From Azospirillum sp. TSA2s (lineage in GTDB: Bacteria > Pseudomonadota > Alphaproteobacteria > Azospirillales > Azospirillaceae): 64,000 nucleotides of DNA. The number at the start of each line of letters is the position of its first letter. Positions within the stretch are counted from its first letter, which is position 1. A program made the translations under genes and the position numbers. Below the pieces are notes generated by a model. It was not told where the DNA came from, did not search any database, and worked only from the letters and a program-made list of their open reading frames with translations. The stretch is from NCBI RefSeq assembly GCF_004923315.1, contig NZ_CP039647.1, positions 248,001 through 312,000 of the forward strand, in the 5' to 3' direction. Shown here piece by piece: positions 45,135-54,555 of this stretch.

Positions 45135-46168
45135 TGATCTTGCCCTGGTTCAGTGGACACGGGTTCACGCGAATCTCAGCTCGGCCTGTTCGGGGGTGAT
45201 GTATCCGATGGCCGAGTGGGCGCGTTGGCGATTTTAGTAGGTTTCGATGTAGGCGAACACCTCCCGGCGGGCCTGATCGCGGGTTTCGAACCGAGTTCGG
45301 TGCACCAACTCGACCTTGAGGGTGTGGAAGAAGCTCTCCATGGGAGCATTGTCGTAGCAGCAGCCCTTGCGCGACATGGACTGCCGCATGCCGGCCGCCT
45401 GCACTAGGTCGTGGTAGTCCTGGGAGGCATACTGGGCGGATTCAAGCGGTCGTCGCAACAGCCTGACGCAGGAGGTTGCGATGAAGAAGCGGAAGCGGCG
45501 TGCGGCTGCACCCCGGATGCCGTGCCGGCGCATCAGACGCGCCACCCGGCCCCGGCTGGCGGCGACGCCCTCCGCGCGGAGGGCTGCATGCACGCGCGGG
45601 CTGCCATAGCGGCCATGGTGGCGACCATGGACACGTCGGACCTCGACCAGAAGCTGTCGGTTGGCGGCGGCCCGTTGGCTTTCCGGCCGCCCACGCCACG
45701 CGTAGTGACCGCTGGCGGACACCCCGAGCACCGAGCACATAAGCCGGGTCGGGAACTCGTCCCGGTGGTCCTCGATGAAGCGGAACCTCATCTCGGCGCT
45801 TCCGAGAAGATGCTGATCGCCGTTTTAAAATGTCGCGTTCCTGCCGGGCGCGCTCCAGCTCGCGTCGCAGCCTCGCGATCTCCGGCGTCTGCTCGTCCGG
45901 CTTGGCCGGCATGGCCGTGTCGGATACGGCAGGGGCACCAGACCGTGAGCGCGGCGGGTGGCCTTGGGCTACCCGCCGCCAGTTCCGCAGCACCGAAGCC
46001 TGCAGGCCCAACTCCCGCGCCACATGCTCCAGCGGCCGCTCCCTTCCAGCATGGCAACAGCCTCACGCTTGAACTCGTCCGTAAAGGATCGCCTTGTCTT
46101 CGTCATCAGACACCTTCCCGCTCCACGCCGAGCTTAGCGGTGGTGTCCACCAAACCAGGGCAAGATCA
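45135..46168 (-). mobile_element. Degenerate IS3-family element with long terminal repeats
   Basis: Both ends, read inward, begin TGATCTTGCCCTGGTT, then two variable bases and GTGGACAC, about 26 bp of inverted repeat. The element is 1034 bp, shorter than normal because OrfB has an internal deletion. It is inserted in the sugar isomerase gene. No target duplication is visible and the far flank is not isomerase sequence, so a deletion or rearrangement probably followed. Confidence 0.8.
45165..46106 (-). pseudogene. IS3 OrfA/OrfB transposase, deleted and interrupted
   Basis: OrfA begins TRRSFTDEFKREAVAMLEGS at 46106, loses one base near 46040, and continues as ERPLEHVARELGLQASVLRN and LRRELERARQERDILK. 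OrfB begins MRFRFIEDHRDEFPTRLMCS and runs to RRFRFFIATSCVRLLRRPLE, then jumps to AQYASQDYHDLVQAAGMRQS, so the first two catalytic Asp regions are missing. A TAA replaces a Tyr codon near the end (YIETY then stop), with NRQRAHSAIGYITPEQAEL readable beyond. Inactive. Confidence 0.85.
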
Positions 46169-46269
46169 ACCCAGTTCTCCACACGGTACCGGGCGTTCGG
46201 GATTTTGTGACGGCGCCTCTCGTTGGCCCTGTACAGCATGCGAGTCTCGGTTTCAGCGGGGAGCGATCT

Positions 46270-46500
46270 TCTATCCGCCGGCCTCCTTGATCACCAGTCT
46301 CCCGATTTGCGTACCAACGCCGGTCCGAGTAGTTGGGCTGCCTGCCCCGTGTCGTCCATGGCGCAGCCTTTCAGCTCGCAATCGCCTCATTAGAGACCCA
46401 AACCGTCAGGCTGCCCCGCTGCCACAAGGCGGCATCGTACTCCGCCCAGTTCGTCACCCGGCGCTTGGGCCAGGGAATGTGAGGACGATGAACGGCATTG
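46270..46500 (-). pseudogene. IS5-family transposase N-terminal fragment
   Basis: Reads RRVTNWAEYDAALWQRGSLT and VWVSNEAIAS, then an in-frame TGA where relatives have Trp, then KAAPWTTRGRQPNYSDR. Only the N-terminal part is present. The remaining bases between 46169 and 46610 show no other recognisable content. Confidence 0.7.
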
Positions 46501-46610
46501 GCCTTATGCGGCTGATGAACAACCAGAGCGCGGACGGGACCTCTGCTTACGCCAGCAAGCCCATCCGTGCAACAGGCTGGCCGCCGAGGCATTATGTCTT
46601 CGACGAGCCA

Positions 46611-47588
46611 TCAGCCCCTATCCCTACGGAACAGTCGATGCTGGATCTCCCCGACGATACCCCTGCGGAAGACCAGGACACAGACGACGAAGATGCAGCC
46701 GATCACCACCGGCACCGGCAGGCTGGTGGAGGCGAGGTAGCTTTCCAGCGTCACCACCAGCCCGGCACCGACCACCGGCCCGAACAGCGTGCCCATGCCG
46801 CCCAGCAGCGTCATCAGCACCACCTCGCCCGACATCTGCCACGTCACGTCGGTCAGGCTGGCGAGTTGGAACACCAGAGCCTTGGTCCCGCCGGCCAGCC
46901 CGGCCAGCGAGGCCGACAGCACGAAGGCGACCAGCTTGTAGCGGTCGGTGCGGTAGCCGAGCGACACCGCGCGCGGCTCGTTCTCGCGGATCGCCTTCAG
47001 CACCTGTCCGAAGGGCGAATGCACCGTGCGCCAGATCAGGGCGAAGCCGGCGAGGAAGATCGCCAGCACGGTGTAGTACATGGTCAGCGGCTGGCTGAGG
47101 TCGAACAGCCCGAACAGGGTGCCGCGCGGCACGCCCTGGATGCCGTCCTCGCCATGGGTGAAGGGCAGCTGCAGCGCCAGGAAGAACACCATCTGCGACA
47201 GCGCCAGGGTGATCATGGCGAAATAGATGCCCTGCCGGCGGATGGCGATCAACCCGAAGACCAGCCCCATCAGCCCGGCCACCACGGTGGCGGCGAGCAG
47301 CCCTGCCTCCGGCGCCCAGCCCCATTCCTTCACGGTGTGGGCGGCGATGTAGGCCGCCCCGCCGAAGAAGGCGGCATGGCCGAAGCTGAGCAGGCCGGCG
47401 AAGCCGATCAGCAGGTTGAAGGCGCAGGCGAACAGCGCGAAGCACAGCACCTTCATCAGGAAGACAGGATAAAGGACATAGGGCGCCAGGACCGCCAGCA
47501 GCAGCCCGGCTCCGACCAACAGGATTTTCGGCGAGCCGCCATACATGACGATACCTTCATGCAGTGTGTCGCGGGTTTGCATGGTCAT
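46611..47588 (-). CDS. livM: Branched-chain amino acid-type ABC permease LivM
   Basis: Permease of 325 residues with the LivM pattern: FALFACAFNLLIGFAGLLSF, GHAAFFGGAAYIAAHTVKEW, GLIAIRRQGIYFAMITLALS, and the C-terminal GGMGTLFGPVVGAGLVVTLE. ATG 47588 has GGGAG about 8 nt upstream and lies 2 nt after the livH stop. Last gene of the minus-strand livGFHM operon. In this family the substrate may be an amino acid, amide or small organic acid; the nearby oxidase operon suggests the last. Confidence 0.9.
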   Translation of the reverse strand: MTMQTRDTLHEGIVMYGGSPKILLVGAGLLLAVLAPYVLYPVFLMKVLCFALFACAFNLLIGFAGLLSFGHAAFFGGAAYIAAHTVKEWGWAPEAGLLAATVVAGLMGLVFGLIAIRRQGIYFAMITLALSQMVFFLALQLPFTHGEDGIQGVPRGTLFGLFDLSQPLTMYYTVLAIFLAGFALIWRTVHSPFGQVLKAIRENEPRAVSLGYRTDRYKLVAFVLSASLAGLAGGTKALVFQLASLTDVTWQMSGEVVLMTLLGGMGTLFGPVVGAGLVVTLESYLASTSLPVPVVIGCIFVVCVLVFRRGIVGEIQHRLFRRDRG

Positions 47589-47590
47589 GG

Positions 47591-48478
47591 CTATCTCTCC
47601 CGTCCGAACAGGCCGGCCGGCTTCATCATCAGCACCACCGCCATGATCACGAACACCACGATGTTGGAGGCTTCCGGGTAGACCACCTTGGTCAGCCCCT
47701 CCAGCAGCCCCAGCCCCAGGCCGGTGACGATGGCGCCCAGGATCGAGCCCATGCCGCCGATCACCACCACCGCGAACACCACGATGATCAGGTTCGACCC
47801 CATCAGCGGCGACACCTGGTAGATCGGCGCCGCCAGAACCCCGGCCAGACCGGCCAGCGCCACGCCGAAGCCGTAGGTCAGCGACACCATCACCGGCACG
47901 TTGATGCCGAAGGCCTGCACCAGCGTCGGGTTCTCCGTCGCCGCCCGCAGATACGCCCCCAGCTTGGTCCGCTCGATGGCGAACCAGGTGCCCAGGCACA
48001 CCAGCAGCGAGGCCGCGACCACCCAGCCCCGGTAGGTCGGCAGATACATGAAACCCAGGTTGGTGCCGCCCTTCAGCAGGTCGGGAATGGGATAGGGCTG
48101 GCCCGACACGCCGTACCAATGGCGGAAGGCGCCCTCGAAGATCAGCGCCAGCCCGAAGGTCAGCAGCAGTCCATAGAGATGGTCGACCTTGTAGAGCCGG
48201 CGCAGCATGGTGCGCTCCAGCACCAGCCCAATGAGGCCGACCACCAGCGGCGCCAGCACCAGCGCCCCCCAGTAACCGACGCCGGCATAGCTCAGCAGCA
48301 GCCACGCCACGAAGGCGCCGACCATGTAGAGCGCGCCATGCGCCATGTTGACGACGTTGAGCATGCCGAAGATCACCGCCAGCCCCAGGCTGAGCAGCGC
48401 ATAGAAGGAGCCGTTGATCAGGCCGAGCAGAAGCTGGCCGAACAGGGCCTGCGGCGGAATGCCGAGCAGTTGGGACAT
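47591..48478 (-). CDS. livH: Branched-chain amino acid-type ABC permease LivH
   Basis: Permease of 295 residues: LLGLINGSFYALLSLGLAVI, FGMLNVVNMAHGALYMVGAF, LRAATENPTLVQAFGINVPV, GGMGSILGAIVTGLGLGLLE. Start ATG 48478 with GGGAGAG upstream. Sits between livF and livM with short spacers, so one transcript is expected. Confidence 0.92.
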   Translation of the reverse strand: MSQLLGIPPQALFGQLLLGLINGSFYALLSLGLAVIFGMLNVVNMAHGALYMVGAFVAWLLLSYAGVGYWGALVLAPLVVGLIGLVLERTMLRRLYKVDHLYGLLLTFGLALIFEGAFRHWYGVSGQPYPIPDLLKGGTNLGFMYLPTYRGWVVAASLLVCLGTWFAIERTKLGAYLRAATENPTLVQAFGINVPVMVSLTYGFGVALAGLAGVLAAPIYQVSPLMGSNLIIVVFAVVVIGGMGSILGAIVTGLGLGLLEGLTKVVYPEASNIVVFVIMAVVLMMKPAGLFGRER

Positions 48479-48494
48479 CGGACGTCTCTCCCGC

Positions 48495-49209
<715 letters not shown>

Positions 49210-49217
<8 letters not shown>

Positions 49218-50028
49218 GTCCGGTCCCCATATAAGCTTCCATCACCTGCGGGTTCTTGGAGACGACCTCGTACGGTCCCTCCGCCAGGATTTCGCCGCGG
49301 CGCAGAACGGTGATGGTGTCCGACAGGTGGGCGACGACCGACAAATTGTGCTCCACCATCAGCACGGTGCGGTCGGCGGCGACGCGCTTGATCAGCGCCG
49401 CCGTGCCCTCGATGTCCTCATGGCCCATGCCGGCCAGCGGCTCGTCCAGCAGCATCACCTCCGGGTCGAGCGCCAGGGTGGTGGCGATCTCCAGCGCGCG
49501 CTTGCGGCCATAGGGCAGCTCGGCGGCGGTGTGGCCGGCCCAGGGGGTGAGGTTCACCGCCTCGATCAGTTCCAGCGCCCGGTCGTGCAGGTCGTAGAGC
49601 GACGACTCGGACTTCCAGAAGTGGAAGCTGGTGCCGAGCGGGCGTTGCAACGCCACCCGGACATTCTCCAGCACGCTGAGATGCGGGAAGACGGCCGAAA
49701 TCTGGAAGGAGCGCACCAGCCCCATCAGCGCGATGTCGGCCGGCTTGGTGCGGGTGATGTCGCGGCCCTTGTAGAGGATCTGGCCGCGGGTGGGCGTCAG
49801 GAACTTGGTCAGCAGGTTGAACACCGTGCTCTTGCCGGCGCCGTTCGGGCCGATCAGCGCGTGGATGGTGCCGCGGCGAACCTGCAGGTTCACACCCCGA
49901 ACCGCCACGAAGCCCTTGAACTCCTTCGTCAGGTCGCGCGCTTCCAGGATGATGTCGTCGGTGGGCACCTTGGGGTTCGATGCCGCATCAGCTTGGTGGG
50001 CTGACGGAGCTTGATGTCCGCCGTGCAT
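49210..50028 (-). CDS. livG: Branched-chain amino acid-type ABC ATPase LivG
   Basis: ATPase of about 272 residues: Walker A ALIGPNGAGKSTVFNLLTKF, GLVRSFQISAVFPHLSVLEN, a degenerate signature (AAELPYGRKRALEIATTLAL), Walker B VMLLDEPLAGMGHEDIEG, His switch MVEHNLSVV. The ATG at 50028 directly follows the stop of a 12-codon leader frame (TGA, one base, ATG); the livG frame is open further to 50205 but without a good ribosome site. First transporter gene after the promoter at 50160-50189. Confidence 0.9.
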
Positions 50029-50029
50029 G

Positions 50030-50068
50030 TCAGGGCACGAGCGGGCGACCGCTCTTCCTCTTGTGCAT
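50030..50068 (-). CDS. Possible 12-residue leader peptide before livG
   Basis: ATG at 50068 with AGGAG 7 nt upstream, reading MHKRKSGRPLVP and then TGA one base before the livG ATG. This is the best ribosome binding site in the leader, better than any for livG itself. It may couple translation into livG, or mark a frameshift in the original livG N-terminus. Confidence 0.4.
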   Translation of the reverse strand: MHKRKSGRPLVP

Positions 50069-50159
50069 CGGAATTCTCCTGTTTTCGGCTTTTCGGGCAT
50101 TTCCCGTTCAGGCGTCCGCGCGACATCTGCGCTCCGGCACCGTAAGCGATCCTGATATG

Positions 50160-50189
50160 TGTATAGTGCATCCATTGTACGTTGGTCAA
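50160..50189 (-). promoter_or_regulatory. Candidate liv operon promoter
   Basis: On the minus strand, TTGACC (-35) and TATACA (-10) are separated by 18 nt. The spacer and -10 fall inside the 23-bp box shared with the oxidase operon (50161-50183), so a regulator bound there would block RNA polymerase. Confidence 0.55.
50161..50183. promoter_or_regulatory. Shared GntR box, copy 1
   Basis: GTATAGTGCATCCATT followed by GTACGTT; 20 of 23 positions match the box at 56736-56758 upstream of the oxidase operon. It lies between livG and the divergent GntR gene, the natural place for that regulator's operator. Confidence 0.65.
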
Positions 50190-50490
50190 TCGATATGGGA
50201 TCCATGCATTCTGGAGCCGCTCAGTGATGGTCCAACCATGTTGGCGGTGAAGAGCGCATTGGATAAGGTCGGAGGTGCTTCATGCATCCTGCGCAACCAG
50301 AGAGGGATTACCCGGCATCCTGCCGGAATGGCAGAGCCGGAACACAAGGATCGGAGGGGATACGCCGGTGCCTCTTCCAATCTCCGGACAGGATTCAGAA
50401 AAGGGAATCGGCGAGGGGATCGAACTCAGGGGCCATAATTTCCCGCCAGTCCATTGATCGTGACGAGTGCCAGAGCAGGGGAGTGGAAGG

Positions 50491-51498
50491 ATGAGGGTGG
50501 CAGACTTGCCAAGCGACATCTCCGATGACGCAGAGAAGGCCGTTTCATTGCAGGAGCGCGCATATCGGCTGCTGAGAGCGATGATCGAGGACGGCCGGAT
50601 CGGGCCAGGGGAGCGTCTGCAGGAAGCCCAGGTGGCGAAAGCCTTCGGCATCAGCCGCTCTCCTGCCCGCCATGCCTTGCGGACGCTGTGCGTTGAGGCT
50701 TTGGTCGAGGAGCACGACGGGAAGGGATATGTGGTCGCCGGACGTGGGGCCGGCGTCGCCGACGGGTCGCTCGCCAGCCTGGAGCCGGTCAAGATCCAGT
50801 CCACGCCCCAATGGGAACGCATCTACAAGGAGGTCGAGCAGGAACTCTTCATTCGCATTCTGTTCGGGGCGGTGAGAATCAACGAGAAGCAGCTTGCCCT
50901 GCATTTCGACGTCAGCCGCACTGTGACCCGCGATCTGCTGGCGCGCATGCATGGAATGGGTCTGATCGAGAAGGACGATGCCGGTCATTGGCTGTCACGC
51001 CGCATCACGCCCGACCATATCCGCGACCTCTACGAGATGCGCCGCCTGCTGGAGCCGAAGGCCCTGCAGAAATCCCTGCCGCACCTTCCGGTGCCGATGC
51101 TGCGCCAAGCCCGCGACCGCGTCGCGCAGGCGCTGGAATGTGCCACGCCCGACAGCGCGGCCTTCGACCGGATTGAGCGCGACCTGCACGTCGATATCCT
51201 GTCATGCTGCCCGAACACGGAGATCCTGCGGGCGCTGGAGCGGACACACATGGTGTTCGGGCCGACCCGTTATCTCTTCCACCCCTTCCTGGGCGTGCCG
51301 GTCGAGATGATCGACGGCGCCCTGAAGGAGCATATGCAGATCCTGGACCGCGCCCTGCGCGACGATGTCGCTGGCGCGGCACAGGCACTGCACGATCACC
51401 TGGAGGTCGCAGACGACCGCTGGCTGAGACGTTTCGAGATCATCGCGAGCACGACGCAACTCCAGTTCCCCGCCTATCTGTCACCGGCCGGCGGGTGA
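50491..51498 (+). CDS. GntR-family regulator with two winged helix-turn-helix domains
   Basis: Protein of 335 residues. A first GntR helix-turn-helix (ERLQEAQVAKAFGISRSPAR, then HALRTLCVEALVEEHDGKGY) occupies about 20-85. A second similar unit (WERIYKEVEQELFIRILFGA, then RINEKQLALHFDVSRTVTRD) occupies about 105-175. An FCD-like helical domain follows (HIRDLYEMRRLLEPKALQKS to HDHLEVADDRWL). Two tandem DNA-binding domains are unusual for GntR proteins. The ATG at 50491 has GGGGAG upstream. It is divergent from liv and convergent with the oxidase operon; it probably controls both through the shared box. Confidence 0.85.
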   Translation: MRVADLPSDISDDAEKAVSLQERAYRLLRAMIEDGRIGPGERLQEAQVAKAFGISRSPARHALRTLCVEALVEEHDGKGYVVAGRGAGVADGSLASLEPVKIQSTPQWERIYKEVEQELFIRILFGAVRINEKQLALHFDVSRTVTRDLLARMHGMGLIEKDDAGHWLSRRITPDHIRDLYEMRRLLEPKALQKSLPHLPVPMLRQARDRVAQALECATPDSAAFDRIERDLHVDILSCCPNTEILRALERTHMVFGPTRYLFHPFLGVPVEMIDGALKEHMQILDRALRDDVAGAAQALHDHLEVADDRWLRRFEIIASTTQLQFPAYLSPAGG

Positions 51499-51502
51499 GG
51501 GC

Positions 51503-51517
51503 GCCGGACGATCCGGC
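51503..51517. terminator. Hairpin between convergent gntR and FAH genes
   Basis: GCCGGA-CGA-TCCGGC perfect 6-bp stem immediately after the GntR stop and 9 nt from the FAH-family stop, followed on the plus strand by a pyrimidine-rich TTCCTCCCTT. Plausible bidirectional terminator. Confidence 0.5.
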
Positions 51518-51525
51518 TTCCTCCC

Positions 51526-52374
51526 TTACCTCCGCCACGGCACCACGGTCTGCCGTTGCCGGCCAAGCCCCTGGACACCGAGGGTCACAACGTCGCCGGT
51601 CTTCAGCCAGACCGGTTCCGGGGTCTTGCCCATGCCAACGCCCGGGGGCGTGCCGGTCGCGATGACGTCGCCCGGAAACAGCGTCATGTAGGCGCTGCAA
51701 TAGGACAGCAGGGCAGCCACGCCGAAGATCATCGTCCGGGTGTTGCCGGTCTGCATGCGCTCGCCGTTGACGTCCAGCCACATATCCAAATTCTGCGGAT
51801 CGGGCACCTCGTCGGCGGTGACGAGCCACGGGCCGATCGGCGCGAAGCTGTCACAGCCCTTTCCCTTGTCCCATTGCGACGACTGCATCTGGAAGGCACG
51901 CTCCGATACGTCGTTCACCACGCAGTAGCCGGCGACATGGTCGAGCGCGTCGCCTTCGCTGACGTGGCGAGCGGTCCGACCGACGACCACGCCCAGTTCG
52001 ACCTCCCAGTCCAGCTTGGTCGAATGTGGGGGCTGGATGGTGTCGTCATTCGGTCCACAGATGGCCGAGGTCGATTTCAGGAAGATGATCGGTTCCGACG
52101 GGATGGGCAGGCCGGTTTCCGCGGCATGGTCCGAGTAGTTCAAACCGATGCAGACGACTTTGGAAATGCCGTGGTAGGGCACGCCGAGGCGGGGCGACCC
52201 GGCGACGAGGGGCAGTTCCCGCGGATCGATCGCCGACAGCCTGGACAGGCCTTCCGGAGACAGGTCTTCGGGGGTGAAGGCGCCGCGGAGGTGTGACAGG
52301 TCACGCAGCCGGCCCTCGTCGTCGATCAGACCCGGCTTCTCCCGGTTCGGGTCACCATACTGGCACAATTTCAT
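51526..52374 (-). CDS. Fumarylacetoacetate hydrolase-family protein
   Basis: Protein of 282 residues with the FAH fold: KVVCIGLNYSDHAAETGLPI, PIIFLKSTSAICGPNDDTIQ, DWEVELGVVVGRTARHVSEG (metal-binding Glu residues), YCVVNDVSERAFQMQ and GDVIATGTPPGVGMG. Family members hydrolyse C-C bonds of 3-oxo acids, decarboxylate, or act as lyases. ATG 52374 has AGGA upstream. Last gene of the operon that begins with the alpha-hydroxy-acid oxidase. Confidence 0.88.
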   Translation of the reverse strand: MKLCQYGDPNREKPGLIDDEGRLRDLSHLRGAFTPEDLSPEGLSRLSAIDPRELPLVAGSPRLGVPYHGISKVVCIGLNYSDHAAETGLPIPSEPIIFLKSTSAICGPNDDTIQPPHSTKLDWEVELGVVVGRTARHVSEGDALDHVAGYCVVNDVSERAFQMQSSQWDKGKGCDSFAPIGPWLVTADEVPDPQNLDMWLDVNGERMQTGNTRTMIFGVAALLSYCSAYMTLFPGDVIATGTPPGVGMGKTPEPVWLKTGDVVTLGVQGLGRQRQTVVPWRR

Positions 52375-52418
52375 CGGATGGATCCTGTGTGTTGGCTGGT
52401 GTGAAAGCCGACGGTCGG

Positions 52419-53174
52419 TCAGGCGACGGTGGAACCGCCGTCGACCGTCCAAGCGGCGCCGTTGACGTGGCGGGCCTGATCCGAGAGCAGGAAGCGGATG
52501 ACCTCGGCGACGTCTTCGGGCCTGCCGTAGGCTGCCGTCCCCGCCCGCCGGATGCCCCCCGACCTGCCGGCCTGCTCGTCCAGGGAGCGGATCATGCGGG
52601 TCTCGATCGGGCCCGGCAGGACCGCGTTGACACGGATCGCCGTCCCCGCCACGTCGAGCGCCGCCACGCGGGTCAGGCCCAGCACGGCGTGCTTCGTGGC
52701 CACATAACCCGCCAGCCCGGCGCGTCCGCGAACCGCCGAAGTGGATGCCGTATTGACGATCGCCCCTTCTCCGCGTGGAATCATGCGGGCGAGGACATGT
52801 TTCAGGCCGAGGAAGACGCCCTTGGTGTTGACCTGCAAGAGCCGGTCGAAGACGTCGTCCGGATAAAGGTGGAGGGGGGCGACGACGCCTTCGATGCCGG
52901 CATTGTTCGCGAAGGCGCTGATCGGACCCAATCTCCGCTCCACCTCGTCGACCGCCTCGGCCATCTGCGCGCCGTCCGAAACGTCGGTTTGCAGGAACAG
53001 CGCCCGGCGTCCGGCGGCCTCCACCAGTTTCGCGGTTTCGCGGCCGGCATCGACATCCAGGTCGACGATGGCGACATCGGTGCCCGCCGCGGCGAGCGCC
53101 GCCGCCGTTGCCCGTCCGATGCCGCGGCCGCCGCCGCTCACCAGGGCGGTGGTCACTGCGCCACCAGCGCGCAT
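52419..53174 (-). CDS. SDR-family oxidoreductase
   Basis: Short-chain dehydrogenase of 251 residues: VSGGGRGIGRATAAALAAAG, NNAGIEGVV, catalytic Ser in IVNTASTSAVRG and Tyr-x-x-x-Lys in YVATKHAV, C-terminal VNGAAWTVDGGSTVA. ATG 53174 (AAGGA upstream) overlaps the binding-protein gene by 22 nt; a GTG at 53156 overlapping by GTGA is also possible. Likely oxidises or reduces a hydroxy or keto intermediate of the same pathway. Confidence 0.87.
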   Translation of the reverse strand: MRAGGAVTTALVSGGGRGIGRATAAALAAAGTDVAIVDLDVDAGRETAKLVEAAGRRALFLQTDVSDGAQMAEAVDEVERRLGPISAFANNAGIEGVVAPLHLYPDDVFDRLLQVNTKGVFLGLKHVLARMIPRGEGAIVNTASTSAVRGRAGLAGYVATKHAVLGLTRVAALDVAGTAIRVNAVLPGPIETRMIRSLDEQAGRSGGIRRAGTAAYGRPEDVAEVIRFLLSDQARHVNGAAWTVDGGSTVA

Positions 53175-54412
53175 CCGCCGTCCTTCAGCGGCCGCCAGAC
53201 CTGTTCGGAGGGGATGACCTGCTTGACCTTGTAATAGTCCCAGGGATAGTTCGACTCGGCCGGCGTCTTGACCTCGAACAGGTACATGTCGTGCAGCTTG
53301 CGGCCGTCGATCCGGATGCTGCCCTTGCCGAACAGCGGGTCGTCGGTCGAGATTTCCTTCATTTTGGCGATGATGGCCTTGCCGTCCGCGGATTGGCCGC
53401 CGGACGCCTCGACAGCCTTCAGGTAATGCAGCACTTCGGCATAGACGCCGGCCTGGAGCTGGCTGGGATACTTTCCGCCGTTGCGCTCGGCGAAGCGTTT
53501 GCTCCACTGGCGGGTCTGATCGTTGAGGTCCCAGTAGAAGGCAGCGGTGAACTGCAGCCCCTGCGCGATCTTCAGGCCCAGCGAATGGACATCATGGAGG
53601 TACAGGACCATGGCGACCAAACGCTTGCCGGACTCGGTGATCCCGAATTCGGTTGCCTGCTTGATCGAATTGATGGTGTCGCCGCCGGCATTGATCAGGC
53701 TGACCACCTTGGCCGGCGACGCCTGCGCCTGAAGGAGGAAGGACGCGAAATCCTGGGTATTCAGCGGCGTGCGGACGCTGCCCACCATGGTGCCACCCAA
53801 CTCCTTCAGGACGTTGCGCACGTCGTTTTCCATCGCTTGGCCAAAGGCGTAGTCGGCGGTCAGGGCGAACCATGTCTTGTCGCCGGCGCCGACCACCGCC
53901 CGTGTGGTGCCGACGGCCAGCGCATAAGTGTCGTAAGTCCACTGGACGGTGTTGGGCGAGCAGGCCTTGCCGGTGAGATCCGACGAAGAAGCACCCGCGA
54001 CGAGCATCGCCTTGTTCTTGTCGCGGACGATGTTGTTGACCGCCAAGGCGACTGCGGAATTCGGCAGATCGACGATTACATCGACGCCCTTGGTGTCGAT
54101 CCATTCCCGGGCGAGCGAGGCGGCGATGTCCGCCTTGTTGAGATGGTCGGCGCTCAGCACCTCGATGGGGCGCATCTTGTGGCCGGCGGTGAAATCCTCC
54201 ACCGCCATCTGGGCGGCGACGACCGAGCCGTTGCCGGTGATGTCGGCATAAAGGCTGGACATGTCGGTAAGCACGCCGATGCGAAGAGGCGTCGCTGCCT
54301 GCGTCTGGGCCTGCGCGAGACCTGCCGGTGCCGCGACGGCGGCAAAGCAGAAAAAGCCGGCGGCCGATGCCATGAGGCGGCGGCGGTGGAGCGGCCGGGT
54401 CGATGTCGTCAT
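53153..54412 (-). CDS. LivK-type ABC substrate-binding protein
   Basis: Periplasmic binding protein of 419 residues with a signal peptide (HRRRLMASAAGFFCFAAVAA through AQAQ) and the type I Leu/Ile/Val-binding fold (PLRIGVLTDMSSLYADITGN, VDVIVDLPNSAVALAVNNIV, YDTYALAVGTTRAVVGAGDK, TWFALTADYAFGQAMENDVR). The liv operon has no binding protein of its own, so this one probably serves LivGFHM. ATG 54412 with GGGAGG upstream. Confidence 0.9.
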   Translation of the reverse strand: MTTSTRPLHRRRLMASAAGFFCFAAVAAPAGLAQAQTQAATPLRIGVLTDMSSLYADITGNGSVVAAQMAVEDFTAGHKMRPIEVLSADHLNKADIAASLAREWIDTKGVDVIVDLPNSAVALAVNNIVRDKNKAMLVAGASSSDLTGKACSPNTVQWTYDTYALAVGTTRAVVGAGDKTWFALTADYAFGQAMENDVRNVLKELGGTMVGSVRTPLNTQDFASFLLQAQASPAKVVSLINAGGDTINSIKQATEFGITESGKRLVAMVLYLHDVHSLGLKIAQGLQFTAAFYWDLNDQTRQWSKRFAERNGGKYPSQLQAGVYAEVLHYLKAVEASGGQSADGKAIIAKMKEISTDDPLFGKGSIRIDGRKLHDMYLFEVKTPAESNYPWDYYKVKQVIPSEQVWRPLKDGGCALVAQ

Positions 54413-54555
54413 GAATTTCCTCCCGTTCATTTACGGAACGCGGCTCGGCGGGTTCACTCCGCTTCCGCCGGACCGTCAGCCGTTCTTGGTGCTCTGCTTG
54501 GGGCTGCGGTCCGGCACGATGGCCATGCGCGGTTTTGATGTTCGCGGTGACGCGG

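Noticed and set aside
45411..47681. Plus-strand open frame of about 756 codons across an IS3 element and livM
   Set aside because: It crosses unrelated elements and is antisense to livM; composition is shadow-like.
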